Assembly: GCA_031254105.1 (NCBI GenBank)
Contig: JAIRVB010000013.1
Span: forward strand, 38,435-102,434
Reading direction: 5' to 3'
DNA from: Chitinispirillales bacterium
GTDB taxonomy: Bacteria > Fibrobacterota > Chitinivibrionia > Chitinivibrionales > Chitinispirillaceae
DNA length: 64,000 bases
A program made the position numbers and the translations under genes. The number at the start of each line of letters is the position of its first letter. Within the stretch, counting starts at the first letter, position 1. Below the pieces are notes generated by a model. It had not been told where the DNA came from. It searched no databases and saw nothing but the letters and a program-made list of their open reading frames with translations. Shown one piece after another: positions 33,928 to 43,697 of the stretch.

Positions 33928-36693
33928 ATGAAAATACGCATCACCGCAATTCTCGTCATTATTTCGGTAAATTTTCTTATTATACTGTTCAGTATTATGG
34001 CAGGGACCGTTCATGTACGGAAAAATATTACACAGTACATAGAAGCGGATATGCTTGCTGTGGCTGACATGGCGGACAGGTTCATAAGCAGTGAACTTGA
34101 GCTTTTGAGGATGAGAGCGAGGAATGTAGCTCACGAACTGACAGATTCCAAACAGGAAAAATGGGCGGAAATATTGACGGCGCAGGGGGAGCTCAACCCG
34201 CATTTTGCCGGATTGGCGGTTCTTGACAAAGATGGAAGCGTTGCCATTTCCTCCGGAAAGATACCCGCACATCCGGAGCTTTTAGGCAATAAGTATATCC
34301 AGAACGCTTTTTCAGGCAGGGAATCCTTTACTTCTACAATTCCCACAGAACATGGTGTGATGTTCTACTTAGCAGCTCCCATACCCAAAGAACAGAACCG
34401 TATTTTGGTACTGACAATTGACGGCCTGTACTTCAGCGAACTGACCGCAAAATATCATGTTTGGGAGACAGGGCATATTTTTATTGACGATAATGAGGGT
34501 TACATAATAGCAAATACCCGTCATCAATGGGTACAAAACCGGCAGAATTTTATAATCAGGGCGCAAAGCGAGCCGCAGTATGAGGAGCTGGCGGGTGTGA
34601 TAACCAATCTCATCGGCGGCCAGAGAGGTGTTGGCTATTACGCTATTTCCGGTGTCCGCCGGATATGCGCCTACAGGCCGATCTCAGGATCTCCGGAGGG
34701 GTGGGTTCTTGGGATTGTGGCGCCGCTTACCGAAAGTCCGGTGCGGGATGTGGACAAAGGACTTCTTATAGTAGGGCTTATCAGTTTTCTTCTAAGCGTT
34801 ATAGCCGCGGTTATCGCCTCAAATTTTATCAAAAAACCATTTGAGCAGGTGGTGGCGCTAAAGGAGGAGGCGCAGGCGCATTCGCGTTCAAAATCCGCGT
34901 TCCTTGCCAATATGAGCCATGAATTGCGAACCCCTTTAAATGTGATCATAGGCCTTACAGACCTTATGCTTGAGGAGAAAGATCTGCCTGAGTATGTAAC
35001 GGAAAATCATTTGAGTATCAGCAACGCAGGCGGGACTCTTTTAAGCATAGTAAACGATATTCTTGACATCTCAAAAATCGAATCAGGTAAACTTTCACTT
35101 GTTCCCGTAGAGTATCATATACCAAGCCTGCTTAACGATACGGTTATATTGATCAGTACATATATAGGTGAGAAACCTGTTGATTTAAAGTTGAATATCA
35201 ACGAAACCCTTCCGAGCATGCTTTACGGTGATGAGCTGCGCATTAAGCAGATCATGAACAATCTTCTCTCCAACGCTGTGAAATACACGAATGTCGGTAC
35301 AGTTGAGTTAGGCGTGAGCTATGAGTGCAGCGGTGACGAAGTATGGCTTACTATAACCGTAAAAGATACGGGTATGGGTATAAAAGAGGCGGATATTAAG
35401 AATCTGTTTAAAGATTACTTTCAGATTGACAAGAAGGCAAACCGTAAAATAGAGGGGACCGGCCTTGGGTTGTCTATTACCCATCAGTTAGTTCACATGA
35501 TGGGCGGTCACATAACCGTAGAAAGCGAGTATGGAAAGGGCAGTACGTTCACGGTAAAAATCAGGCAGGGTTTTATAAATGATACAATAATTGGTACAGA
35601 TGTAGCCGAAAACCTGCGAAATTTTAACTACAGCTGCGCTAAACGCTCAACCTCCAACAGGCTCGTGAGGGTGGATCTGGGTCATGCCAGTGTGCTTGTT
35701 GTTGATGATATTCCAAACAATCTTGATGTAGCGGCCGGACTTATGCGAAAGTACAACATGACAGTCCACTGCGTTACAAGCGGCCAAATGGCTGTTGACA
35801 TAATACGCAAAGGGACGCCCAGCTATGACGCCATATTTATGGATCACATGATGCCTGAGATGGACGGTATAGAGGCGGCTAAAGCGATCCGCGCTCTTGA
35901 TACGGAATACAGCCGCAATATTCCAATCATCGCGCTTACGGCAAACGCCATATACGGCGCCGAACAACAGTTTTTTGACAACGGATTTCAGGATTTCTTA
36001 TCTAAACCCATTGATATCATACAACTTGACGCAATTCTTAAAAAATGGGTGCGCAGTAAAACGCCTCAAAAAACAGATCAATCCACCCGCTCCTCCGAAC
36101 AAAAAGAGAGAAATCATTTAAGTGTTGATATCAATATATCCGGTATTGACCCCCAAGAAGGGATCAGCCGCTACGGTAACGATACCGAAGTTTATCTCTC
36201 CATACTGCGTTCTTTTGCTGGCAAAACCCCTGCGCTTCTTGACAAACTGCGTGATGTCGGGCCGGAGACTCTGCGGGAGTGCGGAATAAACGCTCATGGT
36301 TTGAAGGGCAGCAGCGGCAATATAAGCGCGTTCGCTGTAAGCAAAGCGGCGGCTAGACTTGAGTCAGCGGCTAAAAACGGCGATTTCGATAAAATTAAAT
36401 CGCTTACGGAACCGCTTTTGAAGGAAACGGAACTTCTTATTGCAAACATAAACGCCTGGTTTGAAGCGCATGACCGTAAGAAGACTCGTAAAAACGCTCC
36501 TGACCGCGAAGTCTTAGAAAGTTTGCTGCAGAGCTGCAAAGCGTATGATATGTCAGGTATTGACAACGCTATGGATAAATTAGAGGCTGTCAGTTATGAC
36601 AGCGGCGCGGATCTTGTTGCGTGGCTGAGGGAAAAGATAGACATAATGGAACTTAATGATGTTATTGAGAGGCTTTCGAAAGAGTATTCGTAA
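33928..36693 (+). CDS. Hybrid sensor histidine kinase (Cache-HK-REC-HPt)
   Basis: 921 aa, with AAGGA before the ATG. Two transmembrane helices (about 5-27 and 275-297) flank a periplasmic Cache-type sensor domain (GHIFIDDNEGYIIANT; GVRRICAYRPISG). The cytoplasmic kinase has phospho-acceptor H331 (NMSHELRTPLN), N-box NNLLSNAVKYT, G1 DTGMGI and G2 GTGLGLSI. A receiver domain has D639 (FMDHMMPEMDG), and a C-terminal HPt domain has H790 (NAHGLKGSSGNI). It is a phosphorelay protein; the response regulator 83 nt downstream is the likely partner. Confidence 0.93.
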   Translation: MKIRITAILVIISVNFLIILFSIMAGTVHVRKNITQYIEADMLAVADMADRFISSELELLRMRARNVAHELTDSKQEKWAEILTAQGELNPHFAGLAVLDKDGSVAISSGKIPAHPELLGNKYIQNAFSGRESFTSTIPTEHGVMFYLAAPIPKEQNRILVLTIDGLYFSELTAKYHVWETGHIFIDDNEGYIIANTRHQWVQNRQNFIIRAQSEPQYEELAGVITNLIGGQRGVGYYAISGVRRICAYRPISGSPEGWVLGIVAPLTESPVRDVDKGLLIVGLISFLLSVIAAVIASNFIKKPFEQVVALKEEAQAHSRSKSAFLANMSHELRTPLNVIIGLTDLMLEEKDLPEYVTENHLSISNAGGTLLSIVNDILDISKIESGKLSLVPVEYHIPSLLNDTVILISTYIGEKPVDLKLNINETLPSMLYGDELRIKQIMNNLLSNAVKYTNVGTVELGVSYECSGDEVWLTITVKDTGMGIKEADIKNLFKDYFQIDKKANRKIEGTGLGLSITHQLVHMMGGHITVESEYGKGSTFTVKIRQGFINDTIIGTDVAENLRNFNYSCAKRSTSNRLVRVDLGHASVLVVDDIPNNLDVAAGLMRKYNMTVHCVTSGQMAVDIIRKGTPSYDAIFMDHMMPEMDGIEAAKAIRALDTEYSRNIPIIALTANAIYGAEQQFFDNGFQDFLSKPIDIIQLDAILKKWVRSKTPQKTDQSTRSSEQKERNHLSVDINISGIDPQEGISRYGNDTEVYLSILRSFAGKTPALLDKLRDVGPETLRECGINAHGLKGSSGNISAFAVSKAAARLESAAKNGDFDKIKSLTEPLLKETELLIANINAWFEAHDRKKTRKNAPDREVLESLLQSCKAYDMSGIDNAMDKLEAVSYDSGADLVAWLREKIDIMELNDVIERLSKEYS

Positions 36694-36776
36694 TACATTG
36701 CTTGTTTACATTTGCAAGCATGTTCGCTGCGGCGTGAATCAGTAAAAACAGGTCTGAAACAGGAGATATTTCTCTT

Positions 36777-37460
36777 ATGACAAAGAAAAAAATTATCGTC
36801 GTAGATGATAATCCTGCTAATTTGAACGCCTGTAAAAAAACGCTTAAAGATTTATATGATGTTTTCCCCGCGCCAAGCGCTGAGAAGATGTTTGAAATAA
36901 TGACACATATAATTCCGGATCTTATACTCCTTGACGTAGAGATGCCCGGTACAAATGGTTACGAAGCGATACGGGTATTAAAAAGCAATAACGCCTATAA
37001 AGAGATTCCTGTCATGTTCCTCTCCGCCATGGATGATGCGCAAAGTGAAATGGAGGGCCTTGATCTTGGAGCCGCGGATTACATACATAAACCTTTTGTC
37101 AGCGCTCTGCTTATAAAGAGAATTGAAACTCACATCTCTGTGATTGAAGGGAAAAAGGAACTTGTCAATCTCAACCGGTCGATAAAAGAACTGCTTACGC
37201 CAAAGATAAATGAAACAAAACCGCGGATTGAGGCTGAAGAGGAAGCGATAAAGGATTTATTGACAAAAGAAAGCATCATCTTCCGTATGGGACATGAAAT
37301 AAGAGCCTCATTGAACAATATCGTTGAGATGATAGAACTGTCAATAAAATCAAATGATATTGATGTAATTAAGCAGTGTCTTGGTAAAGCGGATGTTGAA
37401 ACCAGGCTTATACTTGAAATTATTAATGGCGTTCTTGACATGCCTGAAAATGGCGGGTAA
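36777..37460 (+). CDS. Response regulator with a C-terminal DHp-like stub
   Basis: 227 aa. Receiver domain with phospho-acceptor D53 (LILLDVEMPGTNGYE), the MFLSAMDD loop and KPF lysine. The C-terminal half is not a DNA-binding domain. Residues ~165-222 (FRMGHEIRASLNNIVEMIEL...LILEIINGVLDMPENGG) look like a histidine-kinase dimerisation domain with H173 in the H-box, but the protein ends before any ATPase domain. It sits 83 nt after the hybrid kinase, so it may receive phosphate from it or act as an acceptor in the relay (inference). Confidence 0.8.
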   Translation: MTKKKIIVVDDNPANLNACKKTLKDLYDVFPAPSAEKMFEIMTHIIPDLILLDVEMPGTNGYEAIRVLKSNNAYKEIPVMFLSAMDDAQSEMEGLDLGAADYIHKPFVSALLIKRIETHISVIEGKKELVNLNRSIKELLTPKINETKPRIEAEEEAIKDLLTKESIIFRMGHEIRASLNNIVEMIELSIKSNDIDVIKQCLGKADVETRLILEIINGVLDMPENGG

Positions 37461-37595
37461 GCATACTAATTCAACATCAAAATCATAATGTAGAATTCAT
37501 AATGCAGAAATAAAAACATATAGAATTAACCATTTTTGCGTTAACAGGTTTCTTTTTCAAGTAGAATGGTTGCAGGCAGTAGTAAGGTTTCTCTT

Positions 37596-38741
37596 ATGGA
37601 CATTATTCTGATATGTGGAATTATATTAGTTATAAGCGCTCTTTCTTGCAAGACAGCGGGTAAAATAGGTCTGCCCACACTTGTTGGATTTATAATAATT
37701 GGTGTAATAATCGGCAACTGGTTTAAGTTTGAAGATATGGTCACTGTGGATCGCATCTGTAACTTTGCTCTGCTGCTTATAATTTTTACAGGCGGATTTC
37801 AGACCCATTTTAAAAAAGCAAAACCTGTACTTGCGCTCTCTTCGGTATTATCTGTGGGCGGGACCCTCTTAACAACTCTTTTTGCCGGAGTTTTTGCCCA
37901 TTTTGTTTTGCGTCTTGATATTCTTCAGTCAATGCTGCTTGGCGCTGTTATCTCATCCACAGATGTTGCGTCTGTTTTTTCGGTGCTTCGCTCAAAACAG
38001 GTAGGATTGAAAAGCAACCTGAATTATGTTTTAGAAATCGAAAGCGGTTCAAACGAACCGTTTGCTCATATACTTACATTAGTGCTCATAGCGCTTGCCA
38101 TAGGCTCTCAAAATGTGTCATTAATGCTTGTCCAGCAGATAGTTGTAGGCGTGATATCGGGAGTTGTTTTTGCAAAACTTGGACAGTTCCTCATCAACTG
38201 GCTCAATGTAGAGATTGATGGACTTTACGGAGCGCTTCTCTGCGGAACAGCTTTTCTAATTTTCGGCGCGGCTGAACAGTTTGGCGGAAGCGGATTTTTA
38301 GCGGTTTACATAGGCGGCATTATCATCGGAAACGGTAAGTTAGTGCATAAGGGTTCGCTTTCAAAGCTTTACAGCGCTATCTCCATGCTTATGCAGATCA
38401 CACTGTTTATTATTTTGGGGATATTGTGCGTTCCTTCGGCGGTTGCGGCGGTTGCGGGAAACGCGTTTCTTTTCGCGTTGTTTTTGTTCTTTATCGCAAG
38501 ACCTTTTGTTATGTTTATGCTGATGAAACCGTTTGGCCGCCCTCTAAATGAGATCGCGCTTGTATCCTGGGCAGGATTTCGCGGCGCTTCATCAATTGTG
38601 TTTGCTACGCATTTGTTAAGTGTAGGGCTGCCTTACGCGGAGTATGTCTTCAGTGTAACATTTTTTGTTTGTATGATGTCGGTTATATTGCAGAGTTCAT
38701 TTATTATACCGATATCCAGAAAACTCAGGTTGAGTGATTAG
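37596..38741 (+). CDS. CPA-family cation/proton antiporter
   Basis: 381 aa from ATG 37596 (MDIILICGII), chosen over ATG 37566 because a TAAGG site lies 8 nt upstream. There are about 11-12 hydrophobic segments. Family features are present: GLPTLVGFIIIGVIIGNW near the N-terminus, LLGAVISSTDVASVFSVLRS in the core (the ST-D that binds cation/proton), and AGFRGASSIVFA near the C-terminus. There is no C-terminal regulatory (TrkA/RCK) domain. Similar to NhaP2/KefB-type Na+(K+)/H+ exchangers. Confidence 0.88.
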   Translation: MDIILICGIILVISALSCKTAGKIGLPTLVGFIIIGVIIGNWFKFEDMVTVDRICNFALLLIIFTGGFQTHFKKAKPVLALSSVLSVGGTLLTTLFAGVFAHFVLRLDILQSMLLGAVISSTDVASVFSVLRSKQVGLKSNLNYVLEIESGSNEPFAHILTLVLIALAIGSQNVSLMLVQQIVVGVISGVVFAKLGQFLINWLNVEIDGLYGALLCGTAFLIFGAAEQFGGSGFLAVYIGGIIIGNGKLVHKGSLSKLYSAISMLMQITLFIILGILCVPSAVAAVAGNAFLFALFLFFIARPFVMFMLMKPFGRPLNEIALVSWAGFRGASSIVFATHLLSVGLPYAEYVFSVTFFVCMMSVILQSSFIIPISRKLRLSD

Positions 38742-38813
38742 AACCGTTCACACGTCACACCGAAAAGGTGAAAAAGCAAATACCTGTCATCAGCATAAAT
38801 TATTTTGAAGCCA

Positions 38814-39575
38814 ATGAAAAAAGATTTAAAATATATCACGGAAAAAAAACTTGCGGATTTCCCGATAACAATGATCACCGCCTACGATTTTCCAAGCGGC
38901 CAAGCTATGGATGAGGCGGGCATTGATTGCGTTTTGGTAGGTGATAGTGTCGGAACAAATTATCTTGGGCTTTCAAACGAGCGTGAAGTAACCATTGCGG
39001 ATATGCTCCACCATACCTCTGCCGTGAGGAGAGGAGTCAGGAATGCATTTTTAATCGCTGATCTGCCCTTTGGATGCGCTGATACTGTTGAGAGCGCTCT
39101 CGCCAACTCGCGCTTTCTCATAGAAAAGGGTGCGGATTGTGTCAAGATTGAAGGATGGAGCGAGAAAGCCGAAATTGTTAATAATCTGGTTAATAATGGA
39201 TGTGTTGTTTGCGCACACATCGGTTACAATCCACAAATTCATAATAAACCGGCTGTTTTTGGTAAGGATAAAGATCAGGCGGAAGATCTTCTTAACAGCG
39301 CTTCAGTTTTAGCTGAGGCCGGCGCTTCTCTCATCGTGCTTGAAAAGGTGCCCGCGGAGCTTGCGGAAAAAATCAGCAATAATTTAAAAATACCTACTAT
39401 CGGAATAGGCAGCGGTAACGGTTGTGATGGGCAGGTTTTAGTAATTAATGATCTTTTGGGTTTGTCGCCAAAACTTTTTAAACATGTTCGCCGCTTTGCA
39501 AACTTGCGTCAGACAATGCTTGAGGCATTTAAGGAGTATAAACGAGCGGTGGAGAATCGGGAATTTCCCGCATAG
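38814..39575 (+). CDS. panB: 3-methyl-2-oxobutanoate hydroxymethyltransferase
   Basis: 253 aa from ATG 38814 (a TTG three codons upstream is also possible). First enzyme of pantothenate synthesis. Motifs: MITAYDFPSGQAMDEAGIDCVLVGDSVG, LPFGCADTVESALANS, GADCVKIEG (catalytic/metal region), CAHIGYNPQ, LEKVPAELAEKI and TIGIGSGNGCDGQVLVINDLLGL, all as in PanB. Length is normal. No panC or panD is adjacent. Confidence 0.93.
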   Translation: MKKDLKYITEKKLADFPITMITAYDFPSGQAMDEAGIDCVLVGDSVGTNYLGLSNEREVTIADMLHHTSAVRRGVRNAFLIADLPFGCADTVESALANSRFLIEKGADCVKIEGWSEKAEIVNNLVNNGCVVCAHIGYNPQIHNKPAVFGKDKDQAEDLLNSASVLAEAGASLIVLEKVPAELAEKISNNLKIPTIGIGSGNGCDGQVLVINDLLGLSPKLFKHVRRFANLRQTMLEAFKEYKRAVENREFPA

Positions 39576-39665
39576 GAAGCGCTTTATATATTGATATTTC
39601 TAATAAATCCATGTATAACACATCTCTTCATATCTTCATATTGCTCCGAATAATTAGCTCGGGTT

Positions 39666-40088
39666 CTAAAAATAGAGATTTTCCATTATACTTTTGATAA
39701 TTTGGGCAGAAAGCGGTTTTTGAAAGAAAAAATCCACGCGCGCTGCCTTTGCTTTCTCTTTAAGGGAGTGGCCTTCAGAGCCTGTCCACAGAATTACTTT
39801 GGCATCCGGCTGCGTTGATTTAATATAGGCGCTTATCTCTATCCCCGCGTCCAGCACTGTTTCGCTGAAACAAAGATCTGTCAGAACAAGCTGATAGCAG
39901 TTGCTGTCAATTAGAAGCATTGCGCTCTCCAGGGAATCGCACGTATCCACTTCCACCTCAGGAGAATCAAAGAGTCTCTTTAAGGCAAAAAGTACAGCGT
40001 GATCATCATCAATAACTAATAAACGGCGCTGTGCGGTAGTTTGCGTAACCTGACAACCGACAGGATAGTTCTTAACAGAAGTAAGCAT
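39666..40088 (-). CDS. Stand-alone response-regulator receiver protein
   Basis: 140 aa. Receiver domain: LLVIDDDHAVLFALKRLF (acidic pocket), LVLTDLCFSETVLDAGIEI with the phospho-acceptor Asp, ILWTGSEG (T/S switch) and FFQKPLS (conserved Lys). There is no output domain. It is divergent from the exopolysaccharide genes across a 433-nt gap and may regulate them (inference). No partner kinase is adjacent; the hybrid kinase is 3 kb away. Confidence 0.85.
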   Translation of the reverse strand: MLTSVKNYPVGCQVTQTTAQRRLLVIDDDHAVLFALKRLFDSPEVEVDTCDSLESAMLLIDSNCYQLVLTDLCFSETVLDAGIEISAYIKSTQPDAKVILWTGSEGHSLKEKAKAARVDFFFQKPLSAQIIKSIMENLYF

Positions 40089-40521
40089 ATACGCCCCCTT
40101 TATTATTGGCCCTTAGACAAACAGTTGCGTTTTTGAACGCTTAAGTTGTCAATTTATCAGACAGCAACCAGTGTGCCAAAAGGTCAATTTTTATATGCCA
40201 AGTAAATTTTTTGCTGCTCACCGCTATTCAACCAGTCAAAACAATTGGTATAACACGCTGATTTTACGATAATTACGTCTTTATACACAAGTGCCTTTAC
40301 AGAATACTCTTCTCACTTTACATCGTCTATGGGAACACAAACAGTTCTTGTAATACCTTATTACCATTTCCTTTTTCGCAAATTCTTGTCATTTTCGAAG
40401 AAGTAAAACTGCTATGGGTTACAACATGCTTTCTCGTTTTCCGGCATAGTCGTTGCATTTTAAGAGAACTGTGCGTTGAAATGCAGAACAATGACAGGTA
40501 ATAGATGGAGCGGAGCAAACA
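40089..40521. promoter_or_regulatory. Divergent intergenic region upstream of the exopolysaccharide operon
   Basis: 433 nt without a gene between the receiver gene (minus) and the export gene (plus). It must hold both promoters, but I see no convincing -35/-10 or sigma-54 site. GGAG before ATG 40522 is the export gene's ribosome-binding site. No repeats of the window's families are present. Confidence 0.5.
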
Positions 40522-41241
40522 ATGAGAAGGCAGTTAAAGTGTTTATGTAAGTGTGCGGCATTAACTTTGGTTATCTTTTCAGGCGGGTGTTCGGCGATAT
40601 TTTCCGGCAGTGGTTTTGGAAATAGCAGCGCTGTTCAGCTTCAGGAGAGCAGTTACACCTATAGCGGGACAGCGGATACTTTTGTGGCTGGGGATGGACT
40701 TAGAATCACTATCCATCCGGATACCGCTCATTTTTTAAACGGCACGTATCCTATAGATTTGGGCGGATATGTGTTTTTACCTCTTGTAGGAAAGTTCCAG
40801 GTTACCGGTATGAGCGTATCTCAGTTCAGTGAGTTTCTGCAGGGTACCTTTGCCCAATACCTGCGCTTTCCTGAGATACAGGTTACCCCTCTTATAAGGG
40901 TAACCATGCTTGGGGGATTTGCAAGAGCGGGCCTGTACTACATTGAACCCGATCACTCTCTTTGGGAGCTTGTTTACATGGCAGGAGGGCCTTCTCATGA
41001 GGAGGGTTTGCGTAAAATGAAATGGGAGAGAGATAAGAATACTTTGGCGTCAAACCTCACTATTCATTGTCAGTCGGGACACTCCCTAAGGGCTCTTGGG
41101 ATTAAATCGGGAGACAGGATCTCAACTCCCGCTGATCCAACGCGCACTTTCTGGTCAGGTTTTTTGCGGGATACACTAATACGGGATGTACTTCCTGTAG
41201 CTACATTTTTTCTTTCACTGTATGTAACAATGCTGCGATAA
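40522..41241 (+). CDS. Polysaccharide export lipoprotein (Wza/OPX family)
   Basis: 239 aa. Lipobox IFSGGC with lipidated C23. The poly-export domain is clear (FVAGDGLRITIHPDTAHFLNGTYPIDLGGYVFLPLVGKFQVTGMSVSQFSEFLQ), followed by an SLBB-like segment (IRVTMLGGFARAGLYYIEPDHSLWELVYMAGGP). A final hydrophobic stretch (VLPVATFFLSLYVTML) could span the membrane, as the C-terminal helix of Wza does. It forms an operon with the tyrosine kinase gene 26 nt downstream and would secrete the locus's polysaccharide. Confidence 0.88.
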   Translation: MRRQLKCLCKCAALTLVIFSGGCSAIFSGSGFGNSSAVQLQESSYTYSGTADTFVAGDGLRITIHPDTAHFLNGTYPIDLGGYVFLPLVGKFQVTGMSVSQFSEFLQGTFAQYLRFPEIQVTPLIRVTMLGGFARAGLYYIEPDHSLWELVYMAGGPSHEEGLRKMKWERDKNTLASNLTIHCQSGHSLRALGIKSGDRISTPADPTRTFWSGFLRDTLIRDVLPVATFFLSLYVTMLR

Positions 41242-41267
41242 AGCGTCGCTTGCTAAAAGAGGCATAT

Positions 41268-43589
41268 ATGGCTAACAGTATTACAGAGACCGGCAAAAGA
41301 CAGTGGGATCATTATGTACGGCTTATCATAAGAAAAGCTTGGTTTATTATCCCTGTGTCCGTGTTGTTTTTGTTTGTATGGTTTTTTTCGTTGACACATA
41401 CCGGGCTCTTAAAACCTGCGCTCAGCGCTCAGTCCGTGCTGCGCTTTGATGATCCGGCAAACCTCAGCGCTGTTGACGAACGGGTAGCGGATGATCCTGA
41501 AAGCAGACTTGTTTTAATTCAAAGCCGTTTATTTATGGAAGATGTGGTAAGAAAGTTATCTTTGCAGCTTCAAACCGGCAAAATAGAACGTAAAGCCCTT
41601 TTTGATTCTATTGTTGTGCAAAGTGAGGCTCTTAACGGGTTATATGAGATAAAGTTTATCGAAAAGCAAAATAAGTATGTTATCCTTTTCAGCAATAAAA
41701 GTGCGGGTATAAAAGAATGTGAGGTCTATGCCGGTCAAATCGAAGAGCTTGACTCTATCAGACTTCCCGGGGTTTATCTGCGCTTTAGCAGCCAGTATCT
41801 TAAATCTCCATATCCGGCCAAATTCTCTGTGTGCCGGGTCAGAGACGCTGTGGATAATATCTTAAGTAATCTTTCCGTCAGGTTAAGCGAACCAAGCGGT
41901 ACCATAATGACCATCACACTTGAAGGAAGAGATTACGGCCTTATAACAGAGGTCGTTAACACCATAGCGCAGGATTTTGTAGAAACAAACTCCTTTACAA
42001 AAGGTAGCCGCAAAAAAGAGATACTCGCCATTTTGGAAAAGCAGCTCAAAACCGCTGAAAAATCTATGAAGGAAGCGGAAACCAGTCTGCGCCACTTCAG
42101 GGATGAAAACCCAACAGTAGGTTTGCCCGATGCCATGCTTCCCCCAAATATGCTAAATGATCTGCGCGAGAGCGAGGCTGATCTTCGCTCCCATGTTTTG
42201 CAGGCGCGCGCGCTTCAGGAACGGTACAGGAGCGCTGAAAATAATAGTCTATTGCCTCTCATCAATGAGATGATCGCATTTCTTATGCGTCACTCAGCGC
42301 CAACAGCTTCGGGGCTGCACGCGGAATGTAACAGGCTCTCCGTACAGCAGCGCATGTACGACAGCGCTTACTCTCCTAATCACCCTCATGTGCAGGAAAA
42401 TAGAAAACGGATTAGCGAACTTGGCGCTCAGGTTTCAAAAGCGCTCTCTACATTAACAAATGACCTTAAGCGCAGGGTGCAGGAGAATGAGGACAGAGTA
42501 AACAGCCTCCACCGCGATCTTGCGACCCTGCCGGCAAAGGAGATCCAGTATTCAAAGTTAAAACGCCAGTATGAGGTAAACGCCGAAATTTACGCGGGTG
42601 TACTCTCTCGCTACAATGAGGCGCTTGTCGCAAATTCCGTAGCTGCCACAGATGTCTACTTGGTAGATATAGCGGTAGAACCGGAAAGCGGCAGAGATAT
42701 GCGCAGCCTTATTCTGGTTTTGGGAGCTGGGTTTTTCTTCAGTATGGCGGCGGGTTTCGGGCCTGTACTCGTACTTGATTATTTTGACAGACGCGCACGT
42801 ACCGAAAAAGACCTTAGCCGCCTTACCCATTTCCTTCTTCTTGAGTCGATTCCCATAAAGGGGCGCTGGGATAAGCGTGTATTAAGCTCTTACAAAAGCG
42901 GAATTGACCCAAAGCTGGTAGCTGCCGACTACTCTCACAATTTTGTTGACGAAACTTACAGATCTCTGCGGGCAAAGATACTTTTGAGCCTTTTTGATCA
43001 GAAGAAAAAGCGAATTCTTGTAACAAGTTTAAATATGGGAGAAGGTAAATCCTTTACCGCTGCAAATATCGCAATTACCATGGCGCAGCAGGAACTTCGC
43101 ACGGTTCTTATAGACGGCGACCTCAGGCGCGCGGTTCAGCACTGTACGTTTGGCATTGAAAAAAGACCGGGACTTTCAAATCTTCTCTCCGAACGCATAG
43201 GCTCCGTACAGCCTCAAAGTCTTGACAAAGTACTGCGGCGCACACATATATCAAATCTTTACCTATTACCAAGCGGCACTCCTGCGCTTAACTCAGCGGA
43301 ACTTATAAACTCAAGCCGTTTCAGAGAGGCGCTTGAGATGCTTTGTGACCGTTTCGATGTTGTCATTATGGACACCCCTCCGCTTGCGGTCACAACCGAC
43401 GCGGTAGGAATTCAGGACTCTTTTGAACGGTACATTATAGTAGCGAAAGCGAATTTTACAAACATAACCCATCTCAATAAAAAAATAGCGGAATTCCCGG
43501 GACTCAAAAAGAAAGTATTGGGTATAGTATTTAACGGCGCGCCTTACCGCAGACCTGAATATTATCAATACAACTCTTATAGGTATTAA
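41268..43589 (+). CDS. Polysaccharide co-polymerase/tyrosine autokinase (Wzc-type BY-kinase)
   Basis: 773 aa from ATG 41268, with AGAGG 5 nt upstream. N-terminal Wzz-type domain with two transmembrane helices (about 23-43 and 485-505) and a long periplasmic coiled-coil region. The C-terminal cytoplasmic kinase has Walker A VTSLNMGEGKSFTAANIA, Walker A' VLIDGDLRR and Walker B VVIMDTPPL. The C-terminus ends in a tyrosine cluster (YRRPEYYQYNSYRY), the autophosphorylation tail. It controls chain length/assembly. Its last codons are inside a ~65-bp tandem duplication. Confidence 0.93.
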   Translation: MANSITETGKRQWDHYVRLIIRKAWFIIPVSVLFLFVWFFSLTHTGLLKPALSAQSVLRFDDPANLSAVDERVADDPESRLVLIQSRLFMEDVVRKLSLQLQTGKIERKALFDSIVVQSEALNGLYEIKFIEKQNKYVILFSNKSAGIKECEVYAGQIEELDSIRLPGVYLRFSSQYLKSPYPAKFSVCRVRDAVDNILSNLSVRLSEPSGTIMTITLEGRDYGLITEVVNTIAQDFVETNSFTKGSRKKEILAILEKQLKTAEKSMKEAETSLRHFRDENPTVGLPDAMLPPNMLNDLRESEADLRSHVLQARALQERYRSAENNSLLPLINEMIAFLMRHSAPTASGLHAECNRLSVQQRMYDSAYSPNHPHVQENRKRISELGAQVSKALSTLTNDLKRRVQENEDRVNSLHRDLATLPAKEIQYSKLKRQYEVNAEIYAGVLSRYNEALVANSVAATDVYLVDIAVEPESGRDMRSLILVLGAGFFFSMAAGFGPVLVLDYFDRRARTEKDLSRLTHFLLLESIPIKGRWDKRVLSSYKSGIDPKLVAADYSHNFVDETYRSLRAKILLSLFDQKKKRILVTSLNMGEGKSFTAANIAITMAQQELRTVLIDGDLRRAVQHCTFGIEKRPGLSNLLSERIGSVQPQSLDKVLRRTHISNLYLLPSGTPALNSAELINSSRFREALEMLCDRFDVVIMDTPPLAVTTDAVGIQDSFERYIIVAKANFTNITHLNKKIAEFPGLKKKVLGIVFNGAPYRRPEYYQYNSYRY

Positions 43590-43697
43590 CCATTATGTGT
43601 TAAATAGCAGGAATGTTTAACAGTTCTCTAAACAATTCTTATAGGTGTTAACCATTATGTGTGGAATAGCAGGAATATTTAACAGTTCTCTGACATA
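43571..43697. repeat. ~65-bp tandem duplication of the kinase 3' end and asnB 5' end
   Basis: Copies at about 43571-43632 and 43636-43697 start with TCTTATAGGT and end with AACAGTTCTCT. The first copy contains a decoy asnB start: ATG TGT is followed at once by TAA, whereas the second reads ATG TGT GGA and is the real start. The duplication places an extra 65 nt between the two genes. Confidence 0.9.

Noticed and set aside
40089..40521. Possible sigma-54 promoter (TGGTAT...GCT) upstream of the export gene
   Set aside because: Neither the GG nor the GC element matches well enough.
41851..41859. TGTGGATAA DnaA-box match within the BY-kinase gene
   Set aside because: Isolated and inside a coding gene; expected by chance.
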